A stretch of 64,000 nt of DNA from positions 3,224,001 through 3,288,000 of the forward strand of contig NZ_FSRM01000002.1 of assembly GCF_900141745.1 (NCBI RefSeq), in the 5' to 3' direction. This DNA is from Paraburkholderia phenazinium. GTDB taxonomy: Bacteria > Pseudomonadota > Gammaproteobacteria > Burkholderiales > Burkholderiaceae. The translations under genes were made by a program, and so were the position numbers. Positions 17,939 to 27,063 of this stretch are shown here, one piece after another. The notes under the pieces were generated by a model that saw nothing but the letters and a program-made list of their open reading frames with translations, did not search any database and was not told the DNA's origin. Position 1 is the stretch's first letter, and the number at the start of each line of letters is the position of its first letter.

Positions 17939-18607
17939 TCAAGGGGCCTTTGCTCCCAGTGCACGGACGAGCGCATCGCGTCCCAGTACCAATCCTTCGC
18001 CCGAAATCGTATGACCAATGCCGGGCAACGCAAATGCGCCGACCGCATAGCCGGCATCGCTGAACGCATGGGCCGCGCGCTCGAGTTCGAGGACTGGGAT
18101 CACCGCATCTTCGACTCCGTGCACCAGCGTCAGCGGCGTGCGCGCCTGCGTGGTGATGCGGGAAGCAAGGCGTCCTGAATACGCTACGACGGCAGCGGGC
18201 GCGTCGTCGCTCGTCGCCGCGTGATGAAGCGCCATCATCGAGCCTTGCGAGAAACCCACCAGCGCAAGCTTTTCGAAAGGAAGCTGCCAATACTGCAACT
18301 CGCTTTCGAGCATGCGCCGTAGCGGCGGGTAGGCATCCGCCACGCGGCCAATGCGGTTAGCCTCGTTTACGTCGCGCAGGCTGAACCATTGGCGGCCACC
18401 AAAGCCGCCGTCGAAGCGTTCACTACCGTCGAGCGAGGTAAAGGCGACATCGGGAAATGTCTCGCTCCAGCTATCGGCGAGCGGAAGGAGGTCTTGCGCG
18501 TTGCTGCCGACGCCATGCAGCAGAACCACCAGCGCGCGAGCCGGCGCATCAGCCGGCGGGACGGCAGGCGCGAGGCGCCAGCCATGTTCGAATTCTTCCC
18601 AGGCCAT
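17939..18607 (-). CDS. Phospholipase/carboxylesterase family esterase
   Basis: 222 residues of the small cytoplasmic carboxylesterase (EstB/YpfH-like) family. The oxyanion stretch VVLLHGVGSNAQDL, nucleophile elbow GFSQGS, Asp in VHGVEDAVIP and His in GIGHTIS form a complete triad. The frame is open further upstream, but the ATG at 18607 has a GGGAG ribosome-binding site 6 nt before it and matches the family N-terminus, so it is preferred. It is transcribed alone and substrates are unknown. Confidence 0.86.
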   Translation of the reverse strand: MAWEEFEHGWRLAPAVPPADAPARALVVLLHGVGSNAQDLLPLADSWSETFPDVAFTSLDGSERFDGGFGGRQWFSLRDVNEANRIGRVADAYPPLRRMLESELQYWQLPFEKLALVGFSQGSMMALHHAATSDDAPAAVVAYSGRLASRITTQARTPLTLVHGVEDAVIPVLELERAAHAFSDAGYAVGAFALPGIGHTISGEGLVLGRDALVRALGAKAP

Positions 18608-18886
18608 ATCAGACTCCCTTTGCTTTCTGTCTTTTGCTTCGATGCACATCAACGAACGACCCGACGCCGTTTGCGCGACGCCGGGCAAATCACAGCCGCG
18701 AGCATACGCTTTCGTGATTTTTTTTGCCGCCTTTGGCGAGCCCTGGCCAGCATGCGCTGTGCACGTCGACAACCCTACTTGAGGAATGCAGGTATGCTTT
18801 TGACAGCCATTGGGCCAGCGGTGAGCCGCCTGCCGTCCAGCAAGCCGGCATCCCGCATCGCTTAAGACACCGCTCCGGAGAATCGA

Positions 18887-20464
18887 TTGAGCCAGCCCGC
18901 ACCTGCGCCCGCATCGGCCCCGCCGCCGCCTCCACCGCCGCTTAAAGGCGGCCAGCTCGTACTCGCGACAATCGCCGTTGCGCTCGCCACTTTCATGAAC
19001 GTGCTCGACACGTCGATCGCGAACGTCGCCATTCCGACCATTTCAGGTAACCTGGGCGTCTCGGTGGACGAAGGCACTTGGGTCATTACTGTGTTCGCCG
19101 CCGCCAACGCGGTGTCGATTCCGCTGACCGGCTGGCTCACGCAGCGCATCGGCCAGGTCAAGCTGTTCGTCGGCGCAATTCTGATGTTCGTGCTGTCGTC
19201 GTGGCTGTGCGGCATCGCACCCACGTTGCCCATCCTGTTGCTCGCGCGGGTCTTGCAAGGCGCGGTGGCTGGTCCGCTGATTCCGCTGTCGCAGGCCATT
19301 CTGCTCGGCTCGTATCCGAAGGAGAAGTCGTCGACAGCGCTCGCCCTGTGGGCCATGACCGCAACGGTCGGCCCGATTGCCGGACCGGCGCTCGGCGGCT
19401 GGATCACGGATAGCTATAGCTGGTCGTGGATTTTCTACATCAATATCCCGGTGGGCATCTTCGCGGCCGGAGTCACGTGGATGATCTACCGCACCCGCGA
19501 AACGCCCACCCGCAAACCGCCTATCGACGTGGTGGGGCTCGGCCTGCTGATCACCTGGGTCGCTTCGCTGCAGGTGATGCTCGACAAGGGCAAAGACCTC
19601 GACTGGTTCTCGTCGCCGGTGATCGTCATTCTCGGCATCACGGCGCTGGTCAGCTTTGCGTTCTTCCTCGTGTGGGAGCTCACCGAAGAAAACCCGATCG
19701 TCGATCTGCGTCTGTTCACGCAGCGCAACTTCCTGGGCGGGACGATTGCAATCTCCGTGGCTTATGGCGTGTTCTTCGGCAACCTCGTGCTGCTGCCGCA
19801 ATGGATGCAGGAGTACCTGAATTACCGGTCAGTGGACGCCGGTCTTGTGACCGCGCCGCTCGGCATATTCGCGGTGCTTCTCGCGCCGGTGATGGGCCGT
19901 GTGCTGCCGCGCTCGGACGCGCGCATTATCGCGACGCTCGCCTTTATCGGCTTTGCGATCGTGTTTTACATGCGCTCAAAATACGTGATTGAGATCGACA
20001 CGTGGCATCTGGTGCTGCCGACGCTGCTGCAAGGCATTCCGATGGCGTTGTTCTTCGTGCCGCTGACGGCAATTATTCTGTCCGGGCAACCGCCTCAGAA
20101 GATTCCGGCGGCAGCAGGTTTATCGAATTTTGCGCGGGTGTTTTGCGGCGCGGTGGGTACGTCGATCGCGGGCAATGAGTGGAATAATCGCACCGTGCTT
20201 CACCATGCCAGGTTGACGGAGCAGGCCACCATCGATAATCCGCTGTTCAACCAGCAGATCAACTCGACCCAGTCGCTACTGCATCTGAATACGCAATCGT
20301 CGAACGCCCTGTTCGATTTCACTGTGAATACGCAGGCGGCCATGATGGGGCTGAACGATATTTTCTTTATCTCCGCGATCATTTTTATTTTGATCATTCC
20401 GCTGATCTGGATTACCCGGCCTGCCAAGGGCGGCGGTGGTCCGGGTGCGGCTGGGGCACACTGA
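18887..20464 (+). CDS. EmrB/QacA-type DHA2 multidrug transporter
   Basis: A 525-residue, 14-helix proton-driven efflux pump. NVLDTSIANVAIPTI in helix 1 and the GPIAGPALGGWI motif C in helix 5 are typical of EmrB. The start codon is TTG (18887) with a GGAGA Shine-Dalgarno 6 nt upstream; no suitable ATG exists nearby. The N-terminus has a proline-rich stretch (about residues 4-18). No EmrA partner or outer-membrane channel is adjacent, unlike the second EmrB in this window, so it must borrow partners or act alone. Confidence 0.88.
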   Translation: MSQPAPAPASAPPPPPPPLKGGQLVLATIAVALATFMNVLDTSIANVAIPTISGNLGVSVDEGTWVITVFAAANAVSIPLTGWLTQRIGQVKLFVGAILMFVLSSWLCGIAPTLPILLLARVLQGAVAGPLIPLSQAILLGSYPKEKSSTALALWAMTATVGPIAGPALGGWITDSYSWSWIFYINIPVGIFAAGVTWMIYRTRETPTRKPPIDVVGLGLLITWVASLQVMLDKGKDLDWFSSPVIVILGITALVSFAFFLVWELTEENPIVDLRLFTQRNFLGGTIAISVAYGVFFGNLVLLPQWMQEYLNYRSVDAGLVTAPLGIFAVLLAPVMGRVLPRSDARIIATLAFIGFAIVFYMRSKYVIEIDTWHLVLPTLLQGIPMALFFVPLTAIILSGQPPQKIPAAAGLSNFARVFCGAVGTSIAGNEWNNRTVLHHARLTEQATIDNPLFNQQINSTQSLLHLNTQSSNALFDFTVNTQAAMMGLNDIFFISAIIFILIIPLIWITRPAKGGGGPGAAGAH

Positions 20465-20591
20465 GCGCGGGCGCTGGGTGTATTGATCGCGTGGGGCGCG
20501 TTGGGCGTGGGCAGGCAGTGGGGATGGCGGCCGATTTACCATTTGCAGCGGCTTGCCAGTAAAATCCCGGCGTCCACGCTCGCCCTCGCTT

Positions 20592-21506
20592 ATGAACTAC
20601 CAAGGCATCCTCGAACAGATCCACCACGATCTGCAGCCCTACCTGGGTACCGGTCGCGTTGCCGACTATATTCCCGAGCTGGCCAGGGTTCCAGCCAACA
20701 GCTTCGGCATGGCCATTGTCACGAACGCCGGTGAGGTGTTCCGGACCGGCGAGGCCGACACCCGCTTTTCCATCCAGAGTATCTCCAAGCTATTCGCCTG
20801 CACGATGGCGTTTCGGCTGCTCGGCGATGCACTATGGCAGCGCGTTGGGCGCGAGCCGTCAGGGACGCCGTTCAATTCGCTGGTGCAACTCGAAGCGGAG
20901 CAAGGCAAGCCGCGCAATCCGTTTATCAACGCTGGCGCGCTGGTGGTCACCGATGTGCTGTGCCGACGGTTCGTGCAGGCGGAAACCGCGCTGGTAGAGT
21001 TCATGCGGCGGCTGACCGGCGAAGTGACGATCGACTACGATTTGCGCGTGGCGCAATCGGAGCTGCAAAACGCCGATCGGAACCAGGCTATGGCGCATTT
21101 CATGGCCAGCTTTGGCAACATGGAAATGCCGGTCCACTCGGTGGTGGATGCGTATTGCCGGCAATGCGCGATCTCGATGAGTTGCGTCGAGCTGGCGAAG
21201 GCGGCGCTGTTTCTGAGCAATGGCGGTGTCGTGCCGGCGACCGGTGAGCGGATTCTTGACAGCAGTTCGGCTAAGCGCCTGTCGGCGCTGATGTTGACCT
21301 GCGGTACCTATGATGCGGCGGGGGATTTTGTCTATCGCGTGGGACTGCCGGCCAAGAGCGGGGTTGGTGGAGGAATTGTCGCCGTGCTGCCGGGCGAAAT
21401 GGCGGTTTGCGTCTGGTCGCCAGGGCTGGATAGCAATGGGAATTCGTTGGCGGGGGTGAAGTCACTGGAATGGCTAACCACACTTACCGGACAGTCGATC
21501 TTTTAA
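20592..21506 (+). CDS. glsA: Glutaminase
   Basis: A 304-residue enzyme that hydrolyses L-glutamine to glutamate and ammonia. It belongs to the beta-lactamase-related glutaminase family, with the catalytic S63-I-S-K66 in TRFSIQSISKLF, and NPFINAGALVVTD and the C-terminal SGVGGGIVAVLPG region conserved. The ATG at 20592 gives the usual family length; an earlier start would add 13 unmatched residues. It is a single gene 127 bp after the EmrB-like transporter and may support acid tolerance or nitrogen recycling. Confidence 0.95.
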   Translation: MNYQGILEQIHHDLQPYLGTGRVADYIPELARVPANSFGMAIVTNAGEVFRTGEADTRFSIQSISKLFACTMAFRLLGDALWQRVGREPSGTPFNSLVQLEAEQGKPRNPFINAGALVVTDVLCRRFVQAETALVEFMRRLTGEVTIDYDLRVAQSELQNADRNQAMAHFMASFGNMEMPVHSVVDAYCRQCAISMSCVELAKAALFLSNGGVVPATGERILDSSSAKRLSALMLTCGTYDAAGDFVYRVGLPAKSGVGGGIVAVLPGEMAVCVWSPGLDSNGNSLAGVKSLEWLTTLTGQSIF

Positions 21507-21547
21507 TAGCGCCGGGGCAGGTAATTTTGGCGGCGTAAAAGAGCGCG

Positions 21548-21585
21548 ACTCTGTCCGCAGCGGACAGAGTTGGCCCAACTATAAT
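21548..21585 (+). promoter_or_regulatory. 23-bp perfect palindrome beside a consensus -10
   Basis: Arms ACTCTGTCCGC (21548-21558) and GCGGACAGAGT (21560-21570) are perfectly symmetrical around one A. A TATAAT lies 9 bp downstream (21580-21585), so the palindrome covers the -35 region of a promoter reading into the methyltransferase. That is typical of a dimeric repressor or activator site. It could instead be a hairpin, but there is no T-run after it on this strand. Confidence 0.5.
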
Positions 21586-21736
21586 ACGAAATCGCCCATT
21601 TTCTCCAGCTGGCTCAGGCGGCAAACAGGCATCTTTCCGACAGATGCTCCGATTCGCTCGAAAACCCGAAGCATCGAAAGTCACCGAACAAGGCATAAAC
21701 GCTGGCAACTCGGGGACATCGCACAGGAGAAGAGTT

Positions 21737-22522
21737 ATGCCCGATAATGCACTTCCCTCATCCAGCGGAAAACCCGGTGCGGAGTATGGAAAATCATACC
21801 GCGAATGGAAAAATTGGGAAGTCAGTAACTTTGGCAGATTAGGAAAATCAGAAAGCTGCTACTTCGATGCGGAAATAAAAAAGGCGAATATTAAAACCGA
21901 CAGAAAGATACGCACGCTAGAGATTGGCTTTGGTAACGGCAGCTTTCTCACCTACGCCAGAAAAAAGCAATGGGATATCGTCGGCACGGAAATCAACAAG
22001 GATCTGGTTGAAGCCGCCAGGCGTCTCAATTTTGATTGCATCTGCACAGCCGATCTGAGCGCATTTCCAGACGATACTTTCGATCTGGTAGTGGCTTTCG
22101 ACGTTCTCGAACATGTTAGTCAGGAAAATCTTCTGACCTTTCTAAGAGAAGCAAAAAGAATACTGAAAGACGGTGGAACTTTCATCGCCCGATTTCCAAA
22201 TGGAGACTCACCATTCGGATTGTTCAATCAGAATAGTGACATGACTCATATAACGGTAATTGGAAGTGGCAAGGTAAAATATCTTGCCAACGAATTGGGT
22301 GTGGAACTCGTGTTTGTTGGCGGGGAGGCTCAGCCGTTAATTACCGGCACTCTGCGACGAACGATACATGGACTATTTTCCATACCCATTAAAAAAATAA
22401 TAAACCTGTTTGTCAGTCTTGTTTTTTTCCAGGGAGGCGCCATCGCCTTCTGCTCGTTGAATCTTGTCATGATTTTTCGCACCAGAAAATCCAGCTCCAT
22501 CACAGCTTCCGGGGGCGATTGA
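21737..22522 (+). CDS. Class I SAM-dependent methyltransferase, A/T-rich
   Basis: 261 residues with a Rossmann methyltransferase domain (about 55-165): motif I TLEIGFGNGSF, acidic motif in VGTEINKDLVE, and FDVLEHVSQENLL as motif IV. A C-terminal hydrophobic segment (about 215-245) could associate with the membrane. The ATG at 21737 follows an AGGAG site. Codon use is strikingly A/T-rich (many AAA, AAT, ATA) compared with both neighbours, indicating recent acquisition. The layout resembles methyltransferases from surface-polysaccharide clusters, but none is nearby. Its 3' end overlaps the opposing DUF817 gene by 23 bp. Confidence 0.85.
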   Translation: MPDNALPSSSGKPGAEYGKSYREWKNWEVSNFGRLGKSESCYFDAEIKKANIKTDRKIRTLEIGFGNGSFLTYARKKQWDIVGTEINKDLVEAARRLNFDCICTADLSAFPDDTFDLVVAFDVLEHVSQENLLTFLREAKRILKDGGTFIARFPNGDSPFGLFNQNSDMTHITVIGSGKVKYLANELGVELVFVGGEAQPLITGTLRRTIHGLFSIPIKKIINLFVSLVFFQGGAIAFCSLNLVMIFRTRKSSSITASGGD

Positions 22523-23357
22523 TCAATGTCACCATCACGTAACTCATGATGGTCAGCATGAACCATGAACCCAGTTTTCCCACGGACACCATCGCCCACC
22601 CATGCATCTGGCCTGGATACAACCAGGCGTGACTGAACGTGCCGATGTTTTCTGCCAGCCAGATGAACGTGGCGATAAGCACGAAACCGAGCAATAACGG
22701 CATCCGGTGGTAGCTTCGACCAATCAGAAAGAACACGGTACAGCGGCGAAAGGCAATCGCGACGCATGCCATCAACAGGTATCGAACGTCAGGCAGATAA
22801 TGGTGGGCAAAGAAGTTGACATAGATCGCGACGGACAACGCGCCCGTCACCGCCAGCGAAGGATGATGGGAGAACCGCAGGTCGAATCCCCTGCATGCCC
22901 GGGTGATATAGCTCCCAACGGATGCATACATAAAGCCGGTGAACAACGGCACACCGCCAATCCTTAGGTACGCGAACTCGGGATATATCCACGATCCGAC
23001 AGCCGTCTTGAACAGTTCCATGCCTGTTCCGGCGATGTGGAAGAGCAGGATTACGACAACTTCGTCCCACTCTTCAAGGCGGAATGCGATAAGAAGCGCC
23101 TGAATCAGAACGGCTGCAATTGTGAGCGCATCGTACCGAGGGAGCGCCGCATCCGCTGGATACCAGAAATGACTGCCGACCAACAGCGCGACCATAAGAC
23201 CGCCAAAGAGGCAGACCCATGCCTGTTTGATTCCAAACGCGGCAAGGAGGCGGAACGCGGAGCCGATACGGCTTCGTTCATCGTTGCCAGAAAGAAGACC
23301 GCTTACAACCCGTTCGACCCACGCATTGGGACTCTCCGATGCCGCCTGTAATTGCAT
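22500..23357 (-). CDS. DUF817-family membrane protein
   Basis: About 285 residues with around eight hydrophobic helices. The LEEWDEVVVILLFHIAGTGMELFK, PEFAYLRIGGVPLFTGFMYA and ENIGTFSHAWLYPGQ segments are the hallmark of the DUF817 family, whose function is unknown. ATG 23357 is used; a TTG at 23396 would add 13 residues, and neither has a strong ribosome-binding site. It converges on and overlaps the methyltransferase by 23 bp. Confidence 0.8.
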   Translation of the reverse strand: MQLQAASESPNAWVERVVSGLLSGNDERSRIGSAFRLLAAFGIKQAWVCLFGGLMVALLVGSHFWYPADAALPRYDALTIAAVLIQALLIAFRLEEWDEVVVILLFHIAGTGMELFKTAVGSWIYPEFAYLRIGGVPLFTGFMYASVGSYITRACRGFDLRFSHHPSLAVTGALSVAIYVNFFAHHYLPDVRYLLMACVAIAFRRCTVFFLIGRSYHRMPLLLGFVLIATFIWLAENIGTFSHAWLYPGQMHGWAMVSVGKLGSWFMLTIMSYVMVTLINRPRKL

Positions 23358-23697
23358 TTGCGATGTCGATGAAAGATTGATGTGTAAGTTTGCCAATCGG
23401 CACTGTTGCTATCGCAAATGACCGGCGCACCAATTTCTGCGACAGGATTGTCGACGATAAAACCGAAGAAGTCGAATGTCGCGATCAAGGGCACCGTGCG
23501 ATTTATCGTAGGTGGCCTTTGAGGAGGGAACACCTGCCGAGGTGAATTCAACAGGTCGAGGCTACGAGTTGTAAAATCGCTCGGAGCCCCGGGAGGCCGC
23601 CAGTGGTCTATGCCAACGGGCGCCGCGTCCAGGTGACGTTCGGCCGGCTCACCGCAGAACCGCCCTGCCAGACCATCCGATCCACCGAATCCTCGCC
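23358..23697. other. Gene-free stretch between divergent genes
   Basis: About 340 bp hold the promoters of the DUF817 gene (minus) and the AraC-type gene (plus). I see no convincing inverted repeat, RNA structure or coding frame in it. Confidence 0.4.
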
Positions 23698-24741
23698 ATG
23701 CCCGCCGTCAAGACACACTTCCAGGATCTGCCCATCGTCCTGGATCCGGCCCAGCGGCTCGAAATCGCGCACCAGCATTTCGACGTTTGCGCGCTGCCCG
23801 TCCAGCAGCAGTTGCTGGCGTGGTGCGACCGTATGATTGGGGTGGTCAACCTCCTGACGACGCGCGACGAACGCAGGCAGCCGTTTCGCGGCTGGATCGA
23901 CCGCTATGCCGTGGGCGAATTCCTGTTCGCCGACTGCCACACCGACCGCATCACGCAAGACCGGACGATCGCGCGCATCTCCCAGGACAACGCGCGCAGC
24001 ATCGTCTTCCACGTGTTTTTCGACACTGCGCCCGGCAACGAGCTCATATACCCCGGCAAACGCACAGGCACGGCGCTCGAGGGCGGCATCTTCGCCGTCG
24101 ATCTCAATCAGCCCGTGCAGTTCAAGCGCGCGCCCTGCCGGCACGTCACGATTTTTCTGCCGGGCACGCTGCTATGTAATGTGTTCCCAGACCCATCGGT
24201 CCTGCACGGACGCACACTCTCGCCACACTTGCCCGTAGTGCGTTATCTCACGGGCCGCGTCCTGTCGCTTGCTGCTCACGTCCGCCACATGGCGCCTTGG
24301 GATGCTCACCGGATCCTGCGCGAGATCGTGCTGCTGATCGCGGACGCGTTCGGCGAGCAGGCGGGGCTGAAGGGCGGCAAGCCCGCGCTCGCCCGGGCAA
24401 TGGCGTTCGACCAGGCACGCCGCTACGTGCATCGGAATCTGCACGACGGCGATCTTTCGCCCGATGGCGTCGTGGAGTCGCTCGGCCTCTCACGACGCGC
24501 GGTCTATCGCCTCTTTGAGCACGAAGGAGGGCTTGGCGCCTATATCCGGCATGTGCGCCTGCGCGCCGCCGCCGACGAGCTCGTCGCATGGCCGGGCGTC
24601 CCAGTGCAGGACATCGCCTATGCTCACGGCTTTCGGAGCGCGTCGGACTTCACCAGAGCGTTTCGGCGTGCTTACGGCCTCGCGCCACAGGACATCCGGC
24701 AGTACCGCGACGACATGGGCGCATCGCCGAAGCGGTCTTGA
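23698..24741 (+). CDS. AraC-family transcriptional regulator
   Basis: 347 residues: an N-terminal cupin-like sensing half (about 30-200) and a C-terminal double helix-turn-helix (about 240-335). DGVVESLGLSRRAVYRLFEHEG is the first recognition unit and VQDIAYAHGFRSASDFTRAFRRAYGLAPQ the second, both typical of AraC/XylS. It ends 5 bp before the convergent NAD(P)-binding protein gene. No catabolic operon is adjacent, so the regulon cannot be assigned. Confidence 0.88.
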   Translation: MPAVKTHFQDLPIVLDPAQRLEIAHQHFDVCALPVQQQLLAWCDRMIGVVNLLTTRDERRQPFRGWIDRYAVGEFLFADCHTDRITQDRTIARISQDNARSIVFHVFFDTAPGNELIYPGKRTGTALEGGIFAVDLNQPVQFKRAPCRHVTIFLPGTLLCNVFPDPSVLHGRTLSPHLPVVRYLTGRVLSLAAHVRHMAPWDAHRILREIVLLIADAFGEQAGLKGGKPALARAMAFDQARRYVHRNLHDGDLSPDGVVESLGLSRRAVYRLFEHEGGLGAYIRHVRLRAAADELVAWPGVPVQDIAYAHGFRSASDFTRAFRRAYGLAPQDIRQYRDDMGASPKRS

Positions 24742-24746
24742 CGCGG

Positions 24747-25412
24747 TTAGCCGGCCGCCTTGCGCGCAGCTGTGAATCGCGCCTTGATATGACGAGGCGT
24801 TTCAAGCTCGTCGACGACCGCCACGGCGAGATCGGCTACCGAAATACCGGCCGGTTTGTCGCCATCCATCAGCAGTTGCTCTCCGCCAAGACGGTAGGTA
24901 CCGGTCCGCTCGCCCTCTTCGAGGAATGCTGGCGGGCTCACAAATGTCCAGTCCAGAGCCGTGTTGCTGCGCATCGAATTCAACGCGTCCCGAGCCGCCC
25001 TCGCGCCAGGTACGATGTTCGGCGGGACATGTGCGATGAAGGAATCGGTGTCGACAAGCTGGACGCCCGGTGCAACAAAAAGGCTACCCGCGCCACCGAT
25101 GACCACAAGACGCCGCACGCCGCTGGCTTCTACTCCGCGAACAATCGCTTCGCTCCCACGGAGGAAGTTATCGAATAGTTCGGGGTCGTTCCAGCCTGGG
25201 TTGAAAGCCGACACGACGGCATCGTGATCGCGCACGGCGTTTGCGACCGACTCCGGCGAATAGGCGTCGCCGGTCACGACATTGAGGCCCGGTTGTGACG
25301 CAACGCCCCCATTCTTTCGAACCATCACCGTGACCTCATGCCCACGGTGAAGCAATTCCTTCTGCAGATGCTTGCCGACGAAGCCGGACGAGCCAATCAA
25401 CGCAACTTTCAT
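24747..25412 (-). CDS. NAD(P)-binding Rossmann oxidoreductase (atypical SDR)
   Basis: 221 residues. The N-terminal dinucleotide-binding motif is GSSGFVGKHL (about 7-16). The protein belongs to the NAD(P)H-binding / NmrA-like atypical short-chain dehydrogenases, which often lack the YxxxK pair and can be sensors rather than enzymes. The ATG at 25412 follows a GGGAGG Shine-Dalgarno. The divergent LysR gene starts 100 bp away and is its probable regulator. Confidence 0.85.
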   Translation of the reverse strand: MKVALIGSSGFVGKHLQKELLHRGHEVTVMVRKNGGVASQPGLNVVTGDAYSPESVANAVRDHDAVVSAFNPGWNDPELFDNFLRGSEAIVRGVEASGVRRLVVIGGAGSLFVAPGVQLVDTDSFIAHVPPNIVPGARAARDALNSMRSNTALDWTFVSPPAFLEEGERTGTYRLGGEQLLMDGDKPAGISVADLAVAVVDELETPRHIKARFTAARKAAG

Positions 25413-25512
25413 GATCCCTCCCACGATAAAAGCATGAGGAGTTATGCTACCGGTCAATTTTCGACTTTAAAATACAGCGCAAACTACGATATCTTTTAAG
25501 CTGAGCTACAAA

Positions 25513-26469
25513 ATGCAAGATCTACGTCAGTTGGTGGTCTTCGCGGAGACGGTCTCACGCGGCTCGATGAGTGCAGCGGCGAAGCGGCTGGGGATGACGC
25601 CTTCGGCGGTAAGCCAGACCATCAAGGCGCTGGAACGGCAGTCTGCGGTCACCCTGCTGCATCGTTCCACGCGCAAACTGACACTCACTGAAGACGGCAA
25701 ACAGTGCTATTTCCATTGCCTGCAACTGATGGCGTCATGGAAGGCCGCAACCGATTCATTAACGCAGGCTCGGGATGCGCCAACCGGGGAGTTACGTATT
25801 GCCGCGCCATTGGGCCTTGGACCTCGGATCGCACCAGCGCTGGCGTCGGTCCTTTCCACCTGGCCGCAACTACGCCTGCGCCTGCTGGTGAGCGACGAGA
25901 TGGTCGATCTGATCGATGCGCGAGTCGATCTCGCCATCCGGATAGGCACCATGGCCGACTCCGGGTGGACCGCCCAGAAGCTATGCGACCTCGAAACCAT
26001 CATGTGTGCCTCTCCGGCCTATCTGGCGCGCAACGGCACGCCTGACAGTCCACAGGACTTAAGCGACCATCAATGGATAGCCCTTGAGCGGCAGGTCGAC
26101 GCTGCCCGGTCCGTCGACTCTTCGGATGGTGCAACGCCGGTCATACCGGTGACGCTCTTTGGCGAGAGGCGGATGAAACAGACGGTGCACGTTGGCGTGC
26201 GCGTCGTCAGTACGACGCAACCTGCGATTCAACAGATGTGTGAGGAGGGGCTCGGGATAGCGCGCCTTTCGTATATCGAGGTACTCAACTCGCTCAAGCA
26301 TCACAGTCTGGTGCATGTTCTGCCGAAGTGGACGTTTCCGGCACTCCCTGTGACACTCGTGACACCGCGCAAGGACGGCCAGCCCGCCAAGGTACGGGCC
26401 GCTGTAGACGCGTTACGGTCGTACTTCCGGGACCTCCCTACCGTTCACTCATCCACGTCCACGGATTGA
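25513..26469 (+). CDS. LysR-family transcriptional regulator
   Basis: 318 residues: winged helix-turn-helix at 1-60 (SAAAKRLGMTPSAVSQTIKALE) and an effector-binding domain from about 90 (GELRIAAPLGLGPRIAPAL). It is transcribed divergently from the NAD(P)-binding protein across a 100-bp A/T-rich gap, the usual arrangement of a LysR regulator and its target. The co-inducer is unknown. Confidence 0.92.
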   Translation: MQDLRQLVVFAETVSRGSMSAAAKRLGMTPSAVSQTIKALERQSAVTLLHRSTRKLTLTEDGKQCYFHCLQLMASWKAATDSLTQARDAPTGELRIAAPLGLGPRIAPALASVLSTWPQLRLRLLVSDEMVDLIDARVDLAIRIGTMADSGWTAQKLCDLETIMCASPAYLARNGTPDSPQDLSDHQWIALERQVDAARSVDSSDGATPVIPVTLFGERRMKQTVHVGVRVVSTTQPAIQQMCEEGLGIARLSYIEVLNSLKHHSLVHVLPKWTFPALPVTLVTPRKDGQPAKVRAAVDALRSYFRDLPTVHSSTSTD

Positions 26470-26568
26470 TCTCACGTCAGAAAAGGCGCGATTCGACGTG
26501 TTGGCACCCCCTCGCCTACAGCGGACCTTCAACTTCTCGCGAACGGGTGATTCGATCTGTGTGCGTGA

Positions 26569-27000
26569 TCAGTGGTACGTCGTCGTCGAAGACTGCAGCT
26601 TCGTCAGCACTCCTTGCTTGAATCGAAACCAGCCTTGTGGGCCTTGCATCACGACTTCGTCGCCTTGCCAGAAAACGCGCTTAACCATCATGCGCATGGT
26701 CAGGCGCTCCACCAGTGGCGGATGGTGGCGAAAGTCGTACAGCACCGGCCCGGAATCGGTCTGCACAAGCATTCGCGCGACGGCGTCATTTGCGCCGCCG
26801 ATGTCATCGAAATGCGTGAGCGTATTCGCGCCGAAGCGATCGAAAATGCCGTTGTCGACGGTTGCCACGAAACCGCGATCGACGCGCTCAAATTGCAGTT
26901 CGCCTGAGGGTGTAACAAGTGGGCCGGACGCGTTGCTTTGCGCATGAACACAAGTCGCGAAGGAGGCGGCTGCGAGCGCGGTGAGGAACAGTCGTTTCAT
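26569..27000 (-). CDS. Secreted protein of unknown function
   Basis: 143 residues with a clear signal peptide (KRLFLTALAAASFATCVHA, cleavage near residue 20). The mature part is beta-rich with no domain I recognise. It starts about 60 bp downstream of the sugar-efflux-like MFS gene on the same strand and could be its third cistron. Confidence 0.7.
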   Translation of the reverse strand: MKRLFLTALAAASFATCVHAQSNASGPLVTPSGELQFERVDRGFVATVDNGIFDRFGANTLTHFDDIGGANDAVARMLVQTDSGPVLYDFRHHPPLVERLTMRMMVKRVFWQGDEVVMQGPQGWFRFKQGVLTKLQSSTTTYH

Positions 27001-27063
27001 GTTGCCTTTCAGATTCAGCGGCTTCTCCGACCAGGGAAAGGCGCGCGAAGAGACTCGTCGAAA

